A stretch of DNA of 64,000 nucleotides. Origin: Branchiostoma floridae. Its lineage: Eukaryota; Chordata; Leptocardii; Amphioxiformes; Branchiostomatidae. Positions within the stretch are counted from its first letter, which is position 1. Each line of letters opens with the position of its first letter. The notes below the pieces were generated by a model. The model was given only the letters and a program-made list of their open reading frames with translations. It was not told the origin of the DNA and searched no databases. The position numbers and the translations under genes were made by a program. The stretch spans positions 14,040,262 to 14,104,261 of the forward strand of contig NC_049995.1 in NCBI RefSeq assembly GCF_000003815.2, in the 5' to 3' direction. Of this stretch, positions 10,439-25,000 are shown in pieces.

Positions 10439-13076
10439 GGATGGTTGGAAGAGTCTATTCCTCCTGATAGGGGGAGAGGGACATCTGGAGACGCTTATAG
10501 TTTTTATTGTTTAGAGTATCATCGGTAATGAGAAGATGTGACTTCTTACAAATGTACATTGTATGTGACCAATTCTGAAACTGAAAGGCATAGCTATTAA
10601 CTGTTCATTGAAGAAGGTTTTTCCTTTTGATTCAAGGTAAATTGTGTACACTATTCCTCCATTGTTCTAGTCACACAGTGCTTGTTGTTGATACTAGGTG
10701 AAAGCTAGTATATGTGTCAAAAGGGAGCTCCACTTCGCCCCTGCTGGTATGATGAAATCATTGCAAATTTTCCCTTCCTTGACTTCACTTCAGTACCAAG
10801 TTCTTAGTAATCTTAACCACTTACACATAAATTCCAGTATTGAAAGATATTATCATGAAGATATTATTATGGTCAAGATTATGAATAACGATAATTATTC
10901 TAAGACCTGAGATTGTGACATTATCCTAGATTAGCCTGGGTAACATAGTAAACAATGTTGACAATGGAGAACGACACCCAGGCTAGACCTATATAGTGAG
11001 CAGCTTAAATGTTGATAATTTCTAATACCCCTCATGGGCTATTGTTACGAAAGAAATCTTGTCATACCTGTTTGACGGTTATGTAATATGAATATGGGTA
11101 TGCCTGTAATTATGAAGTATGGATATCAATAATAAGTAATTAAAAGATAGAAAAATTGAATGGCCCAGTGGTATTGTCATATTGTTGAAAGATTATTTGT
11201 TGTCTTCCAATGAGATTGGTAGAATTAGAGACACACGTTTCCTTTGCTACAATAACTGCACATATTTACATCTTACAGTCCAATACTTATTTTAAAGGAA
11301 AACAATACACCTGAAACAGCTAAACACACTGTACCTAGTGTACCTTCTTACATGTACGGGGTTCACTTTTTGGACTGTTGCATTGTCATCCTATAGCAGC
11401 ACTGCAATCATAGTATGTCTGTTAGAGCTACAGTGCTACGACGATCACCACATAGTATCATAAAGATGTCAGTACAGTTCAATCATTTACTGATTTGTTA
11501 CCCCTTTTGCTTGACATGAATGTACTCGTCTAATGTTGGAGCCAACGATTGCAGTTCCTATGGTCAAAACACATGTATGGAAAATGATTCCAAGAATACA
11601 ACGTGAATGTCACCTGTAACTTATGAGATAGTATCAGTATACACCTTGTATCTTATGTATCTTATTAATTCTATGCTGTCAACCTGACTTTGCTTCAAAC
11701 ACTCCATCTATAGGAGCTTCACTTTTTTGCTTCTTACATTATTTTTGCACCATTTAAACATTTCTCTGTCATCATCTTGATGCTCCAAAGTTGATTCTTA
11801 TTATGTTTTTGACGACGCCTCAGGGGAGTCGTCAAGTGGTATATTTTGCATTCAGTCTGCAAAAATTCTAGGAATTGCACAGGCATTTCCACAGGAATGC
11901 AGTATGCTGGGTATGCAAGCCCTCCCCCCCAAATCTGTTCCAGATGTATCTCTGGTATGCAATGGTGGAATGTAGGTCACACTTGCTCCCTGGAAGAATT
12001 TGTCCTTTGAAACTAGACAGGGAACTCTGCACAATGGATCACGTTGTCTTGGTTGTAATGTTATGTTATGAAGGATACATTTTCTTTTCTAGAGCTTGTT
12101 CAAGCCATGCGCCACAGGCAGACAGGAAATACTTCTGTAGTGCTCAGCTGTAGGTTTAGGTCACTGGCAGACCACTGTACTGTACCGGGGATAGTACATT
12201 TCTGCTGACTGTAAGTTTATGTTACAGGTGGGCTAGTATATTGTGCCAGGGATAGTGCGACAGGGAAGTTCCAGTCTATTTCTGATTTGAGCTGTATTGT
12301 TGTACCCTCAATCGTCGTCATGGCAATAATACATTTTTATTGCCAGTCTTGTTTTTTTTGTTAAAACATATCCACAGTTGAAGATAGACATTTGTCAAAT
12401 CGTTACTTGATTGAAATGTCATGCAAATGCAAGTTGATCACACCAACTGCTACACGTCAGAAGAAGACGATCTTTCTTTGCTTGCCAAGACGTCTAAAAA
12501 ATAAGAGCAGATCAGAACACATGTTGGTATTGCAAAGAGAGGGGAAGCTAATGCACACCCTCTGTGGATCCTGATATTACAAGAGTTGTAACTAGAAAAT
12601 GCTGATTATCTTTCATCTCACTAGGGTACGAAGAATGAAATATCTACCATGGGTTGCCTCTTTAGCGATTAGGACAACGGTTCGTCGTAGCATTTTTACT
12701 GGCATTGAGATCTTGTAAATACAGTAGAAGTCTGATTTAATTGCACTCCCTATTTGCTAGCACTTTTTGCGTTATTATCCGTATAGTGCAACAAAGCAAA
12801 GCTGGACCGCACCACCAAGGGACTTTGGGATCCCATGCAATTACTCTGTGTAATTATAACACAATTGTGCTGTTATCCAATTAACTAGCTTTTACTGTAG
12901 TTACTTGAAATGTGTACCTCAACTTCATAACCCATATTCTTTAGATAGATGTTAAATTTCTAAAGTAATTTCTTAGTGGCAGAAAATGACATGAGAGGGC
13001 TAATATGCCACAAAGCTGCTAGTTAAAAAGTAGATCATGATGGTAGCTTTTAATTTTCACACAAGGGATATAGACC
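10439..13076. other. Convergent spacer between VPS26 and the NTase-TPR-ROCO gene
   Basis: Must hold both 3' UTRs. A weak ATTAAA is at 11139-11144 on the plus strand. A short inverted repeat (TAGCCTGGGT / ACCCAGGCTA) brackets about 50 bases near 10934-10984. No credible exon or RNA gene was seen. Confidence 0.5.
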
Positions 13077-16000
13077 TTATAGGCTCTCTGCTGTCAAAGT
13101 TTGGCCGATGTCGATGAGAGCTTGCTGCAGGACCTGTAGAGTAGCTTTGCTTCCCTTGTCGTTTCTCCACTGCTTCAGCACTTCCCTGCACATGTGATCA
13201 TCGTCACGATTCGAGTGTTGGATTACCCTTATTTTGTTCTCATTGAACCCCAGCTTTCGGGCCAAGTCGTCCCATTTGCTGCTGACCTCTTTGATGACGT
13301 AATCGAAGCATTGCTCGACGTCAACTGAAACAAACATGAATTTATCTTAGTTTCTTGTATATTGCCTGAGTGCAAGCCTCCGTATTGACCGCTTGCTCAC
13401 TTGAAAACAAGTTCTTTTTTTTTTCTTTTTGATTAACTTCACGTAAAATACTACTTGGGTTTCCTTCAAATCAATATGTGTGATGAAAATATACAGTACA
13501 ATGTATTCAAATTCAAACAGAAGTCCATCTGATTTAGTATCCAATACGCCGACTTTTGATTTATGCACAGGGTACCAATGTGACACGTGGAGCATTTGTT
13601 TGTGAAAAACAAAGACTTAAATAGCAATTTAGTCTAGCCAGGCAAACTTTTAGGAATGGCTGACATTTGAATAAGAATGCATTTCAGATCTCTAACACCT
13701 GTTCTACACTAGTTTTTTTCTGTTTCGAAATGGAATATATGTGTGAAGGGTAAATTTATCGTCCAGATTGTGTTCTACTATGCCAATTTGATTAGAGAGA
13801 AAAATCAAATCAATATATTTCACAATCCGCTGATCACCATAACCAATTGAGAATATACATGTATAAGATGCAACAGCAATTTGATAAACAACCAGACTAT
13901 GGTTTCCTGTAGTATACAAATCGGTGACAATTTATGTCAATTAACCCTATCTAGACCAGGGTGGGGGGGTGGGGGGGGGGCTAAAAGTGCCCGCGCCAAC
14001 TTTGACGTCGTATAACTGGCGAACGACGTGTGCTAGAACTACAAAACTTGGTGACTTTTCCTGAAATATTGTTGGCAACAATTCCAAGAAAAAAAATTCA
14101 GTTTGTGATTTTTCGTGTTGCCATGGCAACGGGTTTCTGACAGGCATATTTTCCCAAATTTACTAATTTCAGTTTGAATTATGGGAGTTCATACTTTTAT
14201 TGCTAGATCAAACTTGTTTATTTATATCATTAACATCCTGTGTAATTTCAAGTTACATTTCTAATTAGATATTCATAATTTATGCTAATTTGATGACGTC
14301 ATGGCTCAAAATCCAAGATGGCGGGCAATGTCATTTTCAACGATAAATACATGTTATTTTTACTCAAATACCGTCAAAATATTTTATTTTCTTACAAAAC
14401 ACAATCACTTGATAATTTTTAGCCCATTTCTATTCGGTTTTGGGGTTATATGTGGAAAAAGCAGTATTTTCGAAAATTCAACCTTGTCGATCCAAGATGG
14501 CGTCAAATGACGTCATTTTCTGACGTCATATAGACGTCAGTGTCGTCGTCATTGGCAACAAAAGACTCGGCAGACTTAGACACCAATAAGATCACCTTTA
14601 TAGTCATCGTTTTGTTCAATTCATTTAAGTATAGCGGAAATTTCATATTTTGACGATTTTAGCCCAAAATATGACAATATGACGTCATAATTACGTCATA
14701 TTACGTCATAACGATACCAAAATTACAGAAAATATAAAACTTTACGAGTACATCATTCCCATTAAATTTGGTGATCCTAACCCAAGCCGTTTTGAAATTA
14801 CAAAGGGGGGTCAAAGGAGCCCCCCCTGGTCCCAGGAATCCCAAAAAAGCCTGGTCTAGATAGGGTTAAGTGTTTAATATGATTGTTTTTCTACCGATAT
14901 ACCTCATCAAAATTATCTACAGTTAGAGTGTTTGATAAGTTGTCACCTTCAGCTTCCGCCCCTGCCTGGCTAGACTCCCTGTGCAGATGTTCACCAGGTT
15001 CTGGCCCCGAAACTCCCATTCCTTCAACCGATGTATAGGCAGATATTTGAAGTGAATAAAGAAGTTTTAGAATCTGTAATGTTATGTGTATAGCTTGGAC
15101 CAAGAAGGTTATTTGATATCCTTGCTTGGACCAAGGGAAATGTTGGGAATAGTTGTAAATTGAATTAAAAGATCTTTCATATCTCTAACACTTGCTGTAC
15201 AGTAGATTTAGCGTTACAAGTCGAGGGCGATTTTATCATCTAGAATAGGGGTGGGTCCCGGTACAGAACATTCAGGTACAGGTACGGTTCAGGTCCAAAG
15301 AATCAGGCCCAGGTCCGGACCTAAACCTGGACCTAATTGTCTGTGAAAACTTGTGAATGGGCGATACACAATATAGAGTGGTCCATGTCACTGCTAAGGA
15401 TCCGTTTTGGTGGAGTATCCGCCTGGCGTTTTAAAATCCTATATTGATATAACCAACACTAACTTCGACCAAGTTTGACTTTAGAAACTTGGTAAAAATG
15501 ACTATCAACTCTCCTTTATTTCGCTCTTGTTATTTTCTTGGAGCAGTAAGCCCCAAAGGAGCGAACGTCTTCCGATATAATCTGTTCATTGTCTAATCGG
15601 TCCAAGATGCGGTCCACTGATTTTTCAGGTCCGGTTTTTCTGGACCAGTCCAACAAAAACAGTTTTTCAGTAAACCGTACCGGTACCCATCCCTAATCTA
15701 CACTGTACATGAAAATGTGAAATGTACATAATAATATTAATATATCTTATGATCCATCAAAAACAGCCAATGATACACTCACGGTTTGTCTTATCTCCTT
15801 CCTGAAACAAAACAAAACAAAAACATATCGCGTCATTTTTGCAATATGACGGTACTTCGATGAGTGTTGACTACTTTATCGTATGGTAAATTATTGTGCA
15901 AAGTACTCTTGTGACTAGCATAACATTAAGGTTTGTTTTGTGAAAAACCTAAATGTCTCTAAGCTTTGTAGCTAGACCTCTGTGTTTTTACGCTATTATT

Positions 16001-19000
16001 ATATTTCTGTATTGGATGAAAAAATCTCACTACTACATGTATATGTAGAGCGTGCAATTACCATCTTACCTCGACGATTACGAGATGACATACACGTTTG
16101 ACCAAGCTCGTCGTTTCGACGTTAGCTTTCTTGACGATTTCTACCTCACCGACAAGGCTCCGTCTACCGTGTGGTCTATCGAGCAACATTTGGAGGCTCT
16201 GGCCGCTTTTGCGTCTGCAGATCTTTTCTTGTAGCGTCATATCCTTCGTCTTTTTATTGCCATAGACACTTACTGTGACCTCAATGATATCATTATGATA
16301 AAGGGAGGACTCTGCATAATTTTTTCCACATCTGGCGAAGCCTGAGTCGTACTCATCTGTATCTACGCACTCGTCTCTGCAGACGACATGGAAATTTACT
16401 TGCTCCGGGAGTGACTGGACATTCGGGATAGGCTTGACGTACGCTACAAACGAACAGCTTTTGAGACTTCTTGAAGACAGCGCCCTCCTCACCGTCTTTA
16501 GTATTTTATCGATTGCGCTACCTGGACACCAGATAGGAGACACACGGCTGAAGCTCTGCATAGAAAATGATATTCTGTTCGGGTGGGTCTGGAGATCAAC
16601 CGAGGATGTTATATCTGTCCAGCCTTCTCCATCGTGATGCTTCAGCAGAATGCACTCCATCCCTTGAGAACCTGGAGGTCGCCACGTCTCTACCTCCGCG
16701 GGTCCATTCAGCTGTGCACCGTCTAGGTTGACATCAAAAGCTGGAGAGAACAGCACCTGATCCAGTAGATCACGAGGACAGGCGTTCTCAAGGGACCAGG
16801 GGTAGCCGGAGGTCCAGCTGACACCTCCAGGACCCCTCAAGATACTGGGAATGTCTATGGTTGAAATGGTGATACTCGTGCTTTTCTGAAGAGCATTCTT
16901 TGGTACAGCAAGTTTCACAAAACCAGAAATCTCCACGTCTCCACCCTCTGGTCCTACTGAGGCCTCTGTCCCCCTTTGGTCCTGAGACTCGTCTGGCACT
17001 GGGATATCCCGCACAATGACGGGGAAGCTGATCCCAGTCGCGACCATGTCATTTTCCAACTTTGCGAGGTCACCTGTGGAGGAATGCTTTCATTTAGCTG
17101 ATTTATAGTTTTTTTTTTTATTTCAGAACGTTGTCCTTAAAAAACTTCAGCATAAGGACACAAGTCGAATGTATAAACATGGAAGTGATTTGCGTTCTGT
17201 ACAGAGATTCGGAATAAAATTTGGAGTCAAATGTAGATGGTTCCATAGCAACATTAGACGCGAAGTTACAGCCCGTTGCCATCGCCCAGGTGCGATTAAT
17301 GTAGATCATATGTAATTGTCTTTTCGTAAATTCGAGGAGTACTTCTTCAGGTAAAAATTTCAAAGTGGTGCAACTTAATGGTAATGATGCAAGGGGAAAG
17401 CCAGTACCTACCATGTGTAATGTATCCAGTCTTCGCCATTTCCCTCATGAGATCTTGAGGGGCCTTGATCCCTTGACTTTCCTGTTCGGTACGTGCAGAC
17501 CACACCTTCAATAGGGATCTGAAAGCTGTGTCGTCCAAAGGACTGAAAATGCCTCCGAAAACTGCGTTATGGACGATTCCCTGCAGTTTTTCCTGAGGCA
17601 CTGCACCTCCTGCCATCTGAAGGTCCTCGTGCTCCTGGCTGTACAGGACAGGAGACCGTTGCTGGAGGACCTGGTCCATCCACTTTCTATTCCCATCTTG
17701 GGGGTGCAGCAGGATTGGTAACAGCAGCTTCCTGTTCCGAATGGCGAACTCGTAGTCGAGGTTTGACCAGTTCTTCAGGGCCTGGGGACTGATGACTAGC
17801 AGAACCATCCTGTTGTTTCTGTTGAGCAGGAGTTCCACTGTTTTCACGGTGATGGAGTCAGTTTGCTCCATGGTCACCGTGTCGTAGGGCACACCTGATT
17901 TATCGGCGACTTCTAGGAGAGGTGAGATGAACTCCGGAGTAAAGTCGTTTGTGTGGAGGATGACAAGCTTCTTTCCTGAAAAAATTAAAGTAAAACATTA
18001 ATATTTTCTTCTAACTGATCATAGATTAGCCTGATCAAACTGAGCTTTTAGCAGCCCGCTAAACTGCCCCCCCCCCCAGTAGGGCCATTATCATAAATGG
18101 TTTCTGACACTGAGAAATTAAATGTTATATACAGACTATGTGCAGATGCAGATGTAGATATGATAGATGATAGATACATGGTAGATCATAAAGCTATTTA
18201 TTGTATATGGCTTGAATGATCACAAAATGCTTAGGTACGAGAAGTTTAAAAGTTTGCTTGTAGCAAACATCCCGAAGTAGTACAGCGCAATCCATCGGGT
18301 TTCACTCTCACGGTTTACATACGAGTATGGTCATGACGCACCTCGTTTCTTCCTTGAGAAGAGATCCACAAACTCTGGGCTGGACATTTCCACAGCGGCT
18401 CCCAGCAGGTACGGATCTACCTCCCCTCTCTTCTTCATCTCCAGAACCCGTTCTACAGGTGTCAGCTGGCTCCTGATGTGGTCACACTGGTCAAGCGTCA
18501 GTCCTCCTGCCTGCTCCATAATGTCCAACACGGGGCCGATTGTGCGCATCTCTCGAATGGTGTCGGGGTCTTCTGTTGGATGAAGAACCTTGTGGCCTTC
18601 GTCTCTTGGGGCTTCTGTACGTAGGTTAGGTTTTTCAAATCATTACATTCTTGAGGTTAAAAGTAAGACAGAAACGTTTTGATTTCACCTTTAACTTTAA
18701 AGACTACCTTTACCTTCTGTCTGTACTGTTAATATAACTTACTAACTTGAGTGCAGTGCCACATTGTCCTTGTCTGTGCAAAAACCAAATCGAATAAAAA
18801 ATCAACCGGAAATGAACGCCATTCGCGAACGCGAATCAATTTAATGCATATTTATATAGAATTGGAAAAAAAAACTAAAAAGGTTTTAAAAATACGTACG
18901 TTCTATATCCTTAGACTACTACGAGAGATGCTGAATAAAACAGAATTGAACCTGCAAGATAAAATTACCTGCGCGATGAATCTGCGGGCTACCAGCCATC

Positions 19001-22000
19001 CAAACAGAGCGAAACGCAGATGGTATCCTGAGAAAAGACAAGGAATAAGAAGGTCACCTTTTAAAAAATGATTTCAATATCTTATTCTACCCTGTTGATA
19101 ACAGACTACAGACGAGAATGACAAACCAAATTGCAAGGCAATATTTTCATAGTCGTGGCCTTTCTTCCTTACCCTGAATCCCGTTCCACTGATCCAGCAA
19201 CTGTTGACAGTTTCCGGAATGGCGGTCCACACCCGTCTTCTTGAGTGGAGCAGCACAGGTCGTACTGGATACAGGGAATCCACTTCTCTTTGATCTCAAA
19301 CAAGGCGCTGCTGAGGAACTTCCTGACCCGCAGACCTTCCTCTTCCTTGAAGACGTTAGTAGACGACAGGAGCTCCACCTTTATGTAGTGGTCAACCTTT
19401 GTGACAACGAATGATTGCTTCTCGTCGTCCGTAGGGAAGCGACCACAGCCGGCAAACACACGGGACTCCTCTAGTCCGAATCTGCGCACACACAAGGCCT
19501 GTAGACGGCAGAACATGCCGCTGGGTAGAAACGTCTCGCTAAACACGAAGTAGAGCGACTGTGGGTAAATATGCATGTTGCCGGGATACAGTACGGCGTT
19601 GTCCCTCTTGCAGCTGAGGAGTGCGGGCACGAAATAGATCTCTTCATGCTGACCCTCATCACTGGCATCGCTGATGGCTGTGGCGTTACAGATGAGATAG
19701 AACTTCTCCATTAGCGCTTTTAGTAACGACTTGTGTTTGAGTAGAAATGGATTCTTTCCTTTCTCTTTCAGTTGCTCGTCCTTCTTTTCCCAGATCCTTG
19801 TCAGCAACTTGTCGCTAAGGACTCCTTCCTTTTCCAGCCTCTCCCACATCTCCTTCATCTCTTGATTCGTTCCTCTGTCTTGCTGGTACTTAGGGATTGT
19901 GATGATGGTCTTGAAGACGTCAATCATCACCTGTGGCTGTAGGGTGACGTCATCACGGAGATCGGGCTCGTCAAAGAAGATGATGTCGCCCCGATCGTGG
20001 AAGAAGGTGAGAACCATGGCGAGGGTGTGCTTGTCTGTGATGTTGATGGCAGAATCTCGGGAAAGTTTTGCTATGTCCTGAAACTTGAGGAATCGATCAC
20101 CCCCCTCCCGTCTTTTGGTCAGTTCAGACTTGAGATGCAGCCACGAAATGGGGATTTTCTCGCCCATGTGCGGCAGCTTACTCGCCACCTGCCGTATGTA
20201 TTTACGAATCTCGTCAACTACGGCGTCCTCAGTTGTGTTGTCCACTGCAAATATCTTTGACATGACCAGCAGTCCTGCTGACTTTCCCTCGATATGTCTC
20301 CGTATCTTTCGTTTGTGTTTCTTAATGTAACCCTGTAGAACATCGAAAAATGTTTGCAATTACAACTTTTTAATTGGTAACTGGAAAGAGACTGGATATC
20401 CTGTGAAACAAAAATAAACGCACCTTAGAAACCTTGTCCTTGTTTGTGAGGACGACGATGACTGGAGGTCGTTCTTTGTTGTGCTGAGTGTGAGAGCGAA
20501 TAGAGTTCAGCCAGTGATCCAGGTATTCTGTAGATAAAGACAGTGACATTTAAGGATACCTTTTACAGAATCAGTGTTATAAAGGCTGCTACACTACGCT
20601 ATATCTAAATAAAGACTGTTGAAGGGGTTGCAACAAATTCTTCATATCAAACTCTTCATATAAAAAATGTTAGCATAATTACTATCATTCGATCAAAACA
20701 GAAGTGTGGCGAATCATAAAATGTATATAAAAAGTAATATCTTTATCTATTTAAAGCCCTGGATGATTTTAAAACAGCATATATTTAAGTCATACCCCCT
20801 CCCGTTCTCAAGTTGTCCACAGACGCCATGCGGTCCGGATCTGGTACAGGGTCCGACAGTTTCTGCAGCAGAGACATGACGAGAATGTAGACACCCCGGG
20901 GGGTGATGAAGCAGTGGTGGGTCCCGTAGTAGGTTGCCTGGCCGCCGAAATCCCAGAAGGACAAACGTGGATGATCAGCAGTTCCTAGCTCTTCTTCTGT
21001 GATGCCTGCCTTTATCATTCTTGCAGCATTTTCACGAAGGTGTTCAGGCATTTCGTCTTCAATGTTACTTGGTTTCCCGACGGCTGCTGTTTTTGCGTCT
21101 GGTGTTTCCAATGTGAGTTTGGCATGTCCCGAAATGTTGACTTCCACTTTTGTTGGCTCCTCAGAAGTTGCAGCTGGTAGGTCTGGTTGCGTTTTGTCTT
21201 CAAGATTTTCAACTTGTGGGATTTGATCCTTTCCCTGATCATGATCTGTAGGGATAACTATGAGATTGTATTAATAGGATATATACTGTAAATGCAGAAA
21301 TGTTCGCGGTGGATTAATGTTCGCGGTTTTCGCGGTGACCACTTTACCGCGAAATTAAAAACACCGCGAACATTTTTCTATTGTGCTATTAGACTGCAGT
21401 CTATGGTGTAACCGCGAACTTAAATCCACCGCGAAAAGTCCTTTTTCCCGCTACCGTGAAATTAAATCCCCGCGAACTTAAATGCATTTACAGTATCATA
21501 TCGAAACGTTTCTCGTCCAGTCTGAGCACAAGATGATTCAGAAGTTACACAAGTATTAGAATAAACGATTTCTTTACTGTTACCATGTATCTTTAAGCAT
21601 CTTGTCACCAAGGATTTTTCTCTCTACCACTAGGTATAATCATTTATAAGTATTAAACACTTTACATTGTGGATTTTGATACAGCTAAGGATAGAGCAAC
21701 AAGGACCATGCCTACAATAGTGACGGTCATGTCATTTCCATTTGATACCAATTTTTTGAAGACCACTTTTACCATAATGAATCTTTGCATAGTTTTACAG
21801 AAGGTAGTACTATGAATATCAATAATCACTATTTTATCATCCCTCCCCCCACACTAATTAAGTAGCTGACAGTCATGGCAACTTCTTTGTATAGCCTTGA
21901 GCTCACCTTCTACAGTATCCTCTGGCGCCTTTTTTGTCTCTTGCTGTGTGGTCTCTGTCGTGTCATCATTCTGAGCAATGTACCTTGTCACATTCGCTAA

Positions 22001-25000
22001 TAAAAATAAAATAAATGTCAACATTCTAGTTTTCCTCTTCTATCAATAGCGGTAAATGTTTGTTCATCTTTAAAAACTTGAATACCAATCCCTAATTTCT
22101 AATAAAGTACAAAAAGCAACACTGTTGGTATAACTTGAAATATCACCTTGTGGGGGCTCAGTCTTCTGTTGTGTCTGAAGCAACGTTCCTGCCAAGTCAT
22201 CTATCTCCTCTGAAGAGAGAAAAAAGGGAATCAATACTCCAACAATTACCTACAACTTTTATTACAAAGACAAAGAAAAAAAGTACAAAATCACAAGACG
22301 TATCAAACCTCCTGATTTCGTCCATGTTTTGGTTTGAACATCTGGAATGATGTTGATTCCATCCGTGATGGGTTCCACCTCCTCCTCTATGACCTCTTCT
22401 CCCATCAGCCTCTTGATGAGGCAGGTTTTCCCTGACCTGAACTGACCCACCACCTGGGCCCGTGTGCTGTGTACTGGTAGCGACCCCTGGCGACAGGCTT
22501 CGGCGTACAACCTTGCCATCTCTGGGCTGTGTACTGGTAGCGACCCCTGGCGACAGGCTTCGGCGTACAACCTTGCCATCTCTGGGCTGAACATCTCAAT
22601 GGGAGTGGACGAAAGTTCTGCGGGCATAGTAATATGTTTTATACTCTATGAAACTTGCAGTCATTTATTATTATCATTGTACTCTTTATATGAAAGTGCC
22701 GCTATCGTTTTGCCACGAAGCAATGCTATACGGATCGTGGAAGACCAATTTGCTGGCCTGATCCATAATGATGATTACGAAAATTGTAACTTTTGAAACA
22801 ACAGAAGCTCGAAATAGACCAAAGCATTGTATTGTATATCAGGCTGCCAAAGAAAGGAGCAACTTTGGACCTACTGGCTGAAACAGGTACAAGGGCACAT
22901 ATTCTTTTTTTTTCCTTTTTTCCGTATTGTGCAGATCGGTAGCTTTGACATTTTGTTTTGACAAGCAGTTGATAGAAAATGAGGAAAGACACTGCACATT
23001 GAAACTCTACATTAGAACATAGAATCTGATTTTTTAAAGTCAGGATGTTGGAAATGCTCTTACTTTCCTCCAGTAGCCTCTTCATTTGCTGTGCCTTTTC
23101 ATGATAGATGACAGCTTTCCCGTCGTCACCAAGCTGTTTCCAGGCGGCACCCAAGTTGTCAAGTGACGTGGCGATGTCGGGATGTGCGGTATCCTCACTA
23201 TAGATACTCCGCCTCATCTGCAATGCCTGTTCATGATAGCTGACAGCCTTTCCGTGATCACCAAGGTATATCAATGCAGCACCCAAGTTGTCAAGTGACG
23301 TGGCGATGTCAGGATGTGCGGTACTATAACCATAGATACTCCTCATTACCTGTAGTGCCTGTTCATGATAGCTGACCGCCTTTCTGTGATCACCAAGGTA
23401 TCTCCATGCAGCACCCAAGTTGTCAAGTGACGTGGCGATGTCAGGATGTGCGGTGTTCTCACCAAAGATACTCCGCCTCATCTGTAGTGCTTGTTCATGA
23501 TAGCTTATGGCCTTTCTGTAATCACCAAGATGCCTCCAGGTGACACCCAAGTTGTCGAGTGACGTGGCAATGTCAGGATGTGCGATATCCTCACCAAAGA
23601 AACTCCGCCTCATCTGCAGTGCCTGCTCATGATATCTAACAGCTTTCCTGTGATCACCAAGGTATCTCCATGCAGCACCCAAGTTGTCAAGTGACGTGGC
23701 GATGTCAGGATGTGCGATATCCTCACCATAGATACTCCGCCTCATCTGGAATGCCTGTTCATAATAGCTGAGGGCTTTTCTGTGATCACCAAGGTATCTC
23801 CATGTAGTACCCAAGTTGTCAAGTGACGTGGCAATGTCAGGATGTGCGATATCCTCACTATAGATACTCCGCCTCATCTGCAGTGCCTGCTCATGATATC
23901 TAACAGCTTTTCTGTGGTCACCAAGGTATCTCCATGCAGCACCCAAGTTGTCAAGTGACGTGGCGACGTCAGGATGTGCGGTATCCTCACCATAGATAAA
24001 CTGCCTCATCTGTAGTGCCTGTTCATGATAGCTGACAGCCTTTCTGTGATGACCAAGATGCATCCAGACGGTACCTAAGTTGCCAAGTGTCGTGGCGACG
24101 CCAGGATGTGCGGTGGTCTGGCCATAGATACTCCGCCTCATCTGCAGTGCCTGTTCATGATAGCTGACAGCCTTTCTGTAATCACCTAGATGCCTCCATG
24201 CAGTACCCAAGTTGTCAAGTGACGTGACAATGTCAGGATGTGCGATATCCTCACCATAGATACTCCTCCTCATCTGTAGCGCTTGTTCATGATAGCTGAC
24301 AGCCTTTCTGTGATCACTAAGGTATGTCCATGCCGCACCTAATTTATCAAGTGACGTGGCGATGTCAGGATGTGTGGTATCCTCGCCATAGATACTCCGC
24401 CTCATCTGTAGTGCCTGTTCATGATATCTGATCCCCTTTATGTATTCACCAAGGCTAATCAATGATGTACCCAAGTTGCCAAGTGAGTTGGCTATGTCAA
24501 AATGTGCAGATTGCTCTCCATATTTTGACAGATATTTTTGAAGCGTTTGCTCTTTGCATGTCTTGGAACTTTCGAAATCGCACAAACTTTCGTATACCTC
24601 TGCTTTTAGTTCCGAAGAGTTGTCAAACAAAAATGACTGCTCTTTCTGTACCCTGCCTTCTCTCAGCTGTGAAATGAAGTGCTTTAATGGCCTTTCGGTG
24701 TAATAGTACCTCATGAGCTGCTTTCTATTGGAGAGGTGAAAAACCTTCCTCAATTTCGCCCCAATTTCTGTATCTGGCGACATGGACGACAACGCCGACA
24801 TGGTTTCCACCCGACCACGATTGTTCATGTATGTCCGCAGCCGCAGTTCGGCTGATATAGTGACCATCACCATGAGATGATGTGCATTCTCGCTATTGAT
24901 AACTCCACTGTTTTTCAGCTTCTGAATAGTCTCCCAGATTGTGGTCGGTATTATGTGATGAATTAGCGCCAAACAGGATACAGCAAGGATCGAAAATCGA

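Noticed and set aside
23064-24515. Satellite DNA reading of the 126-base repeats
   Set aside because: Open throughout and encodes canonical 42-residue TPRs, so it is a protein repeat.
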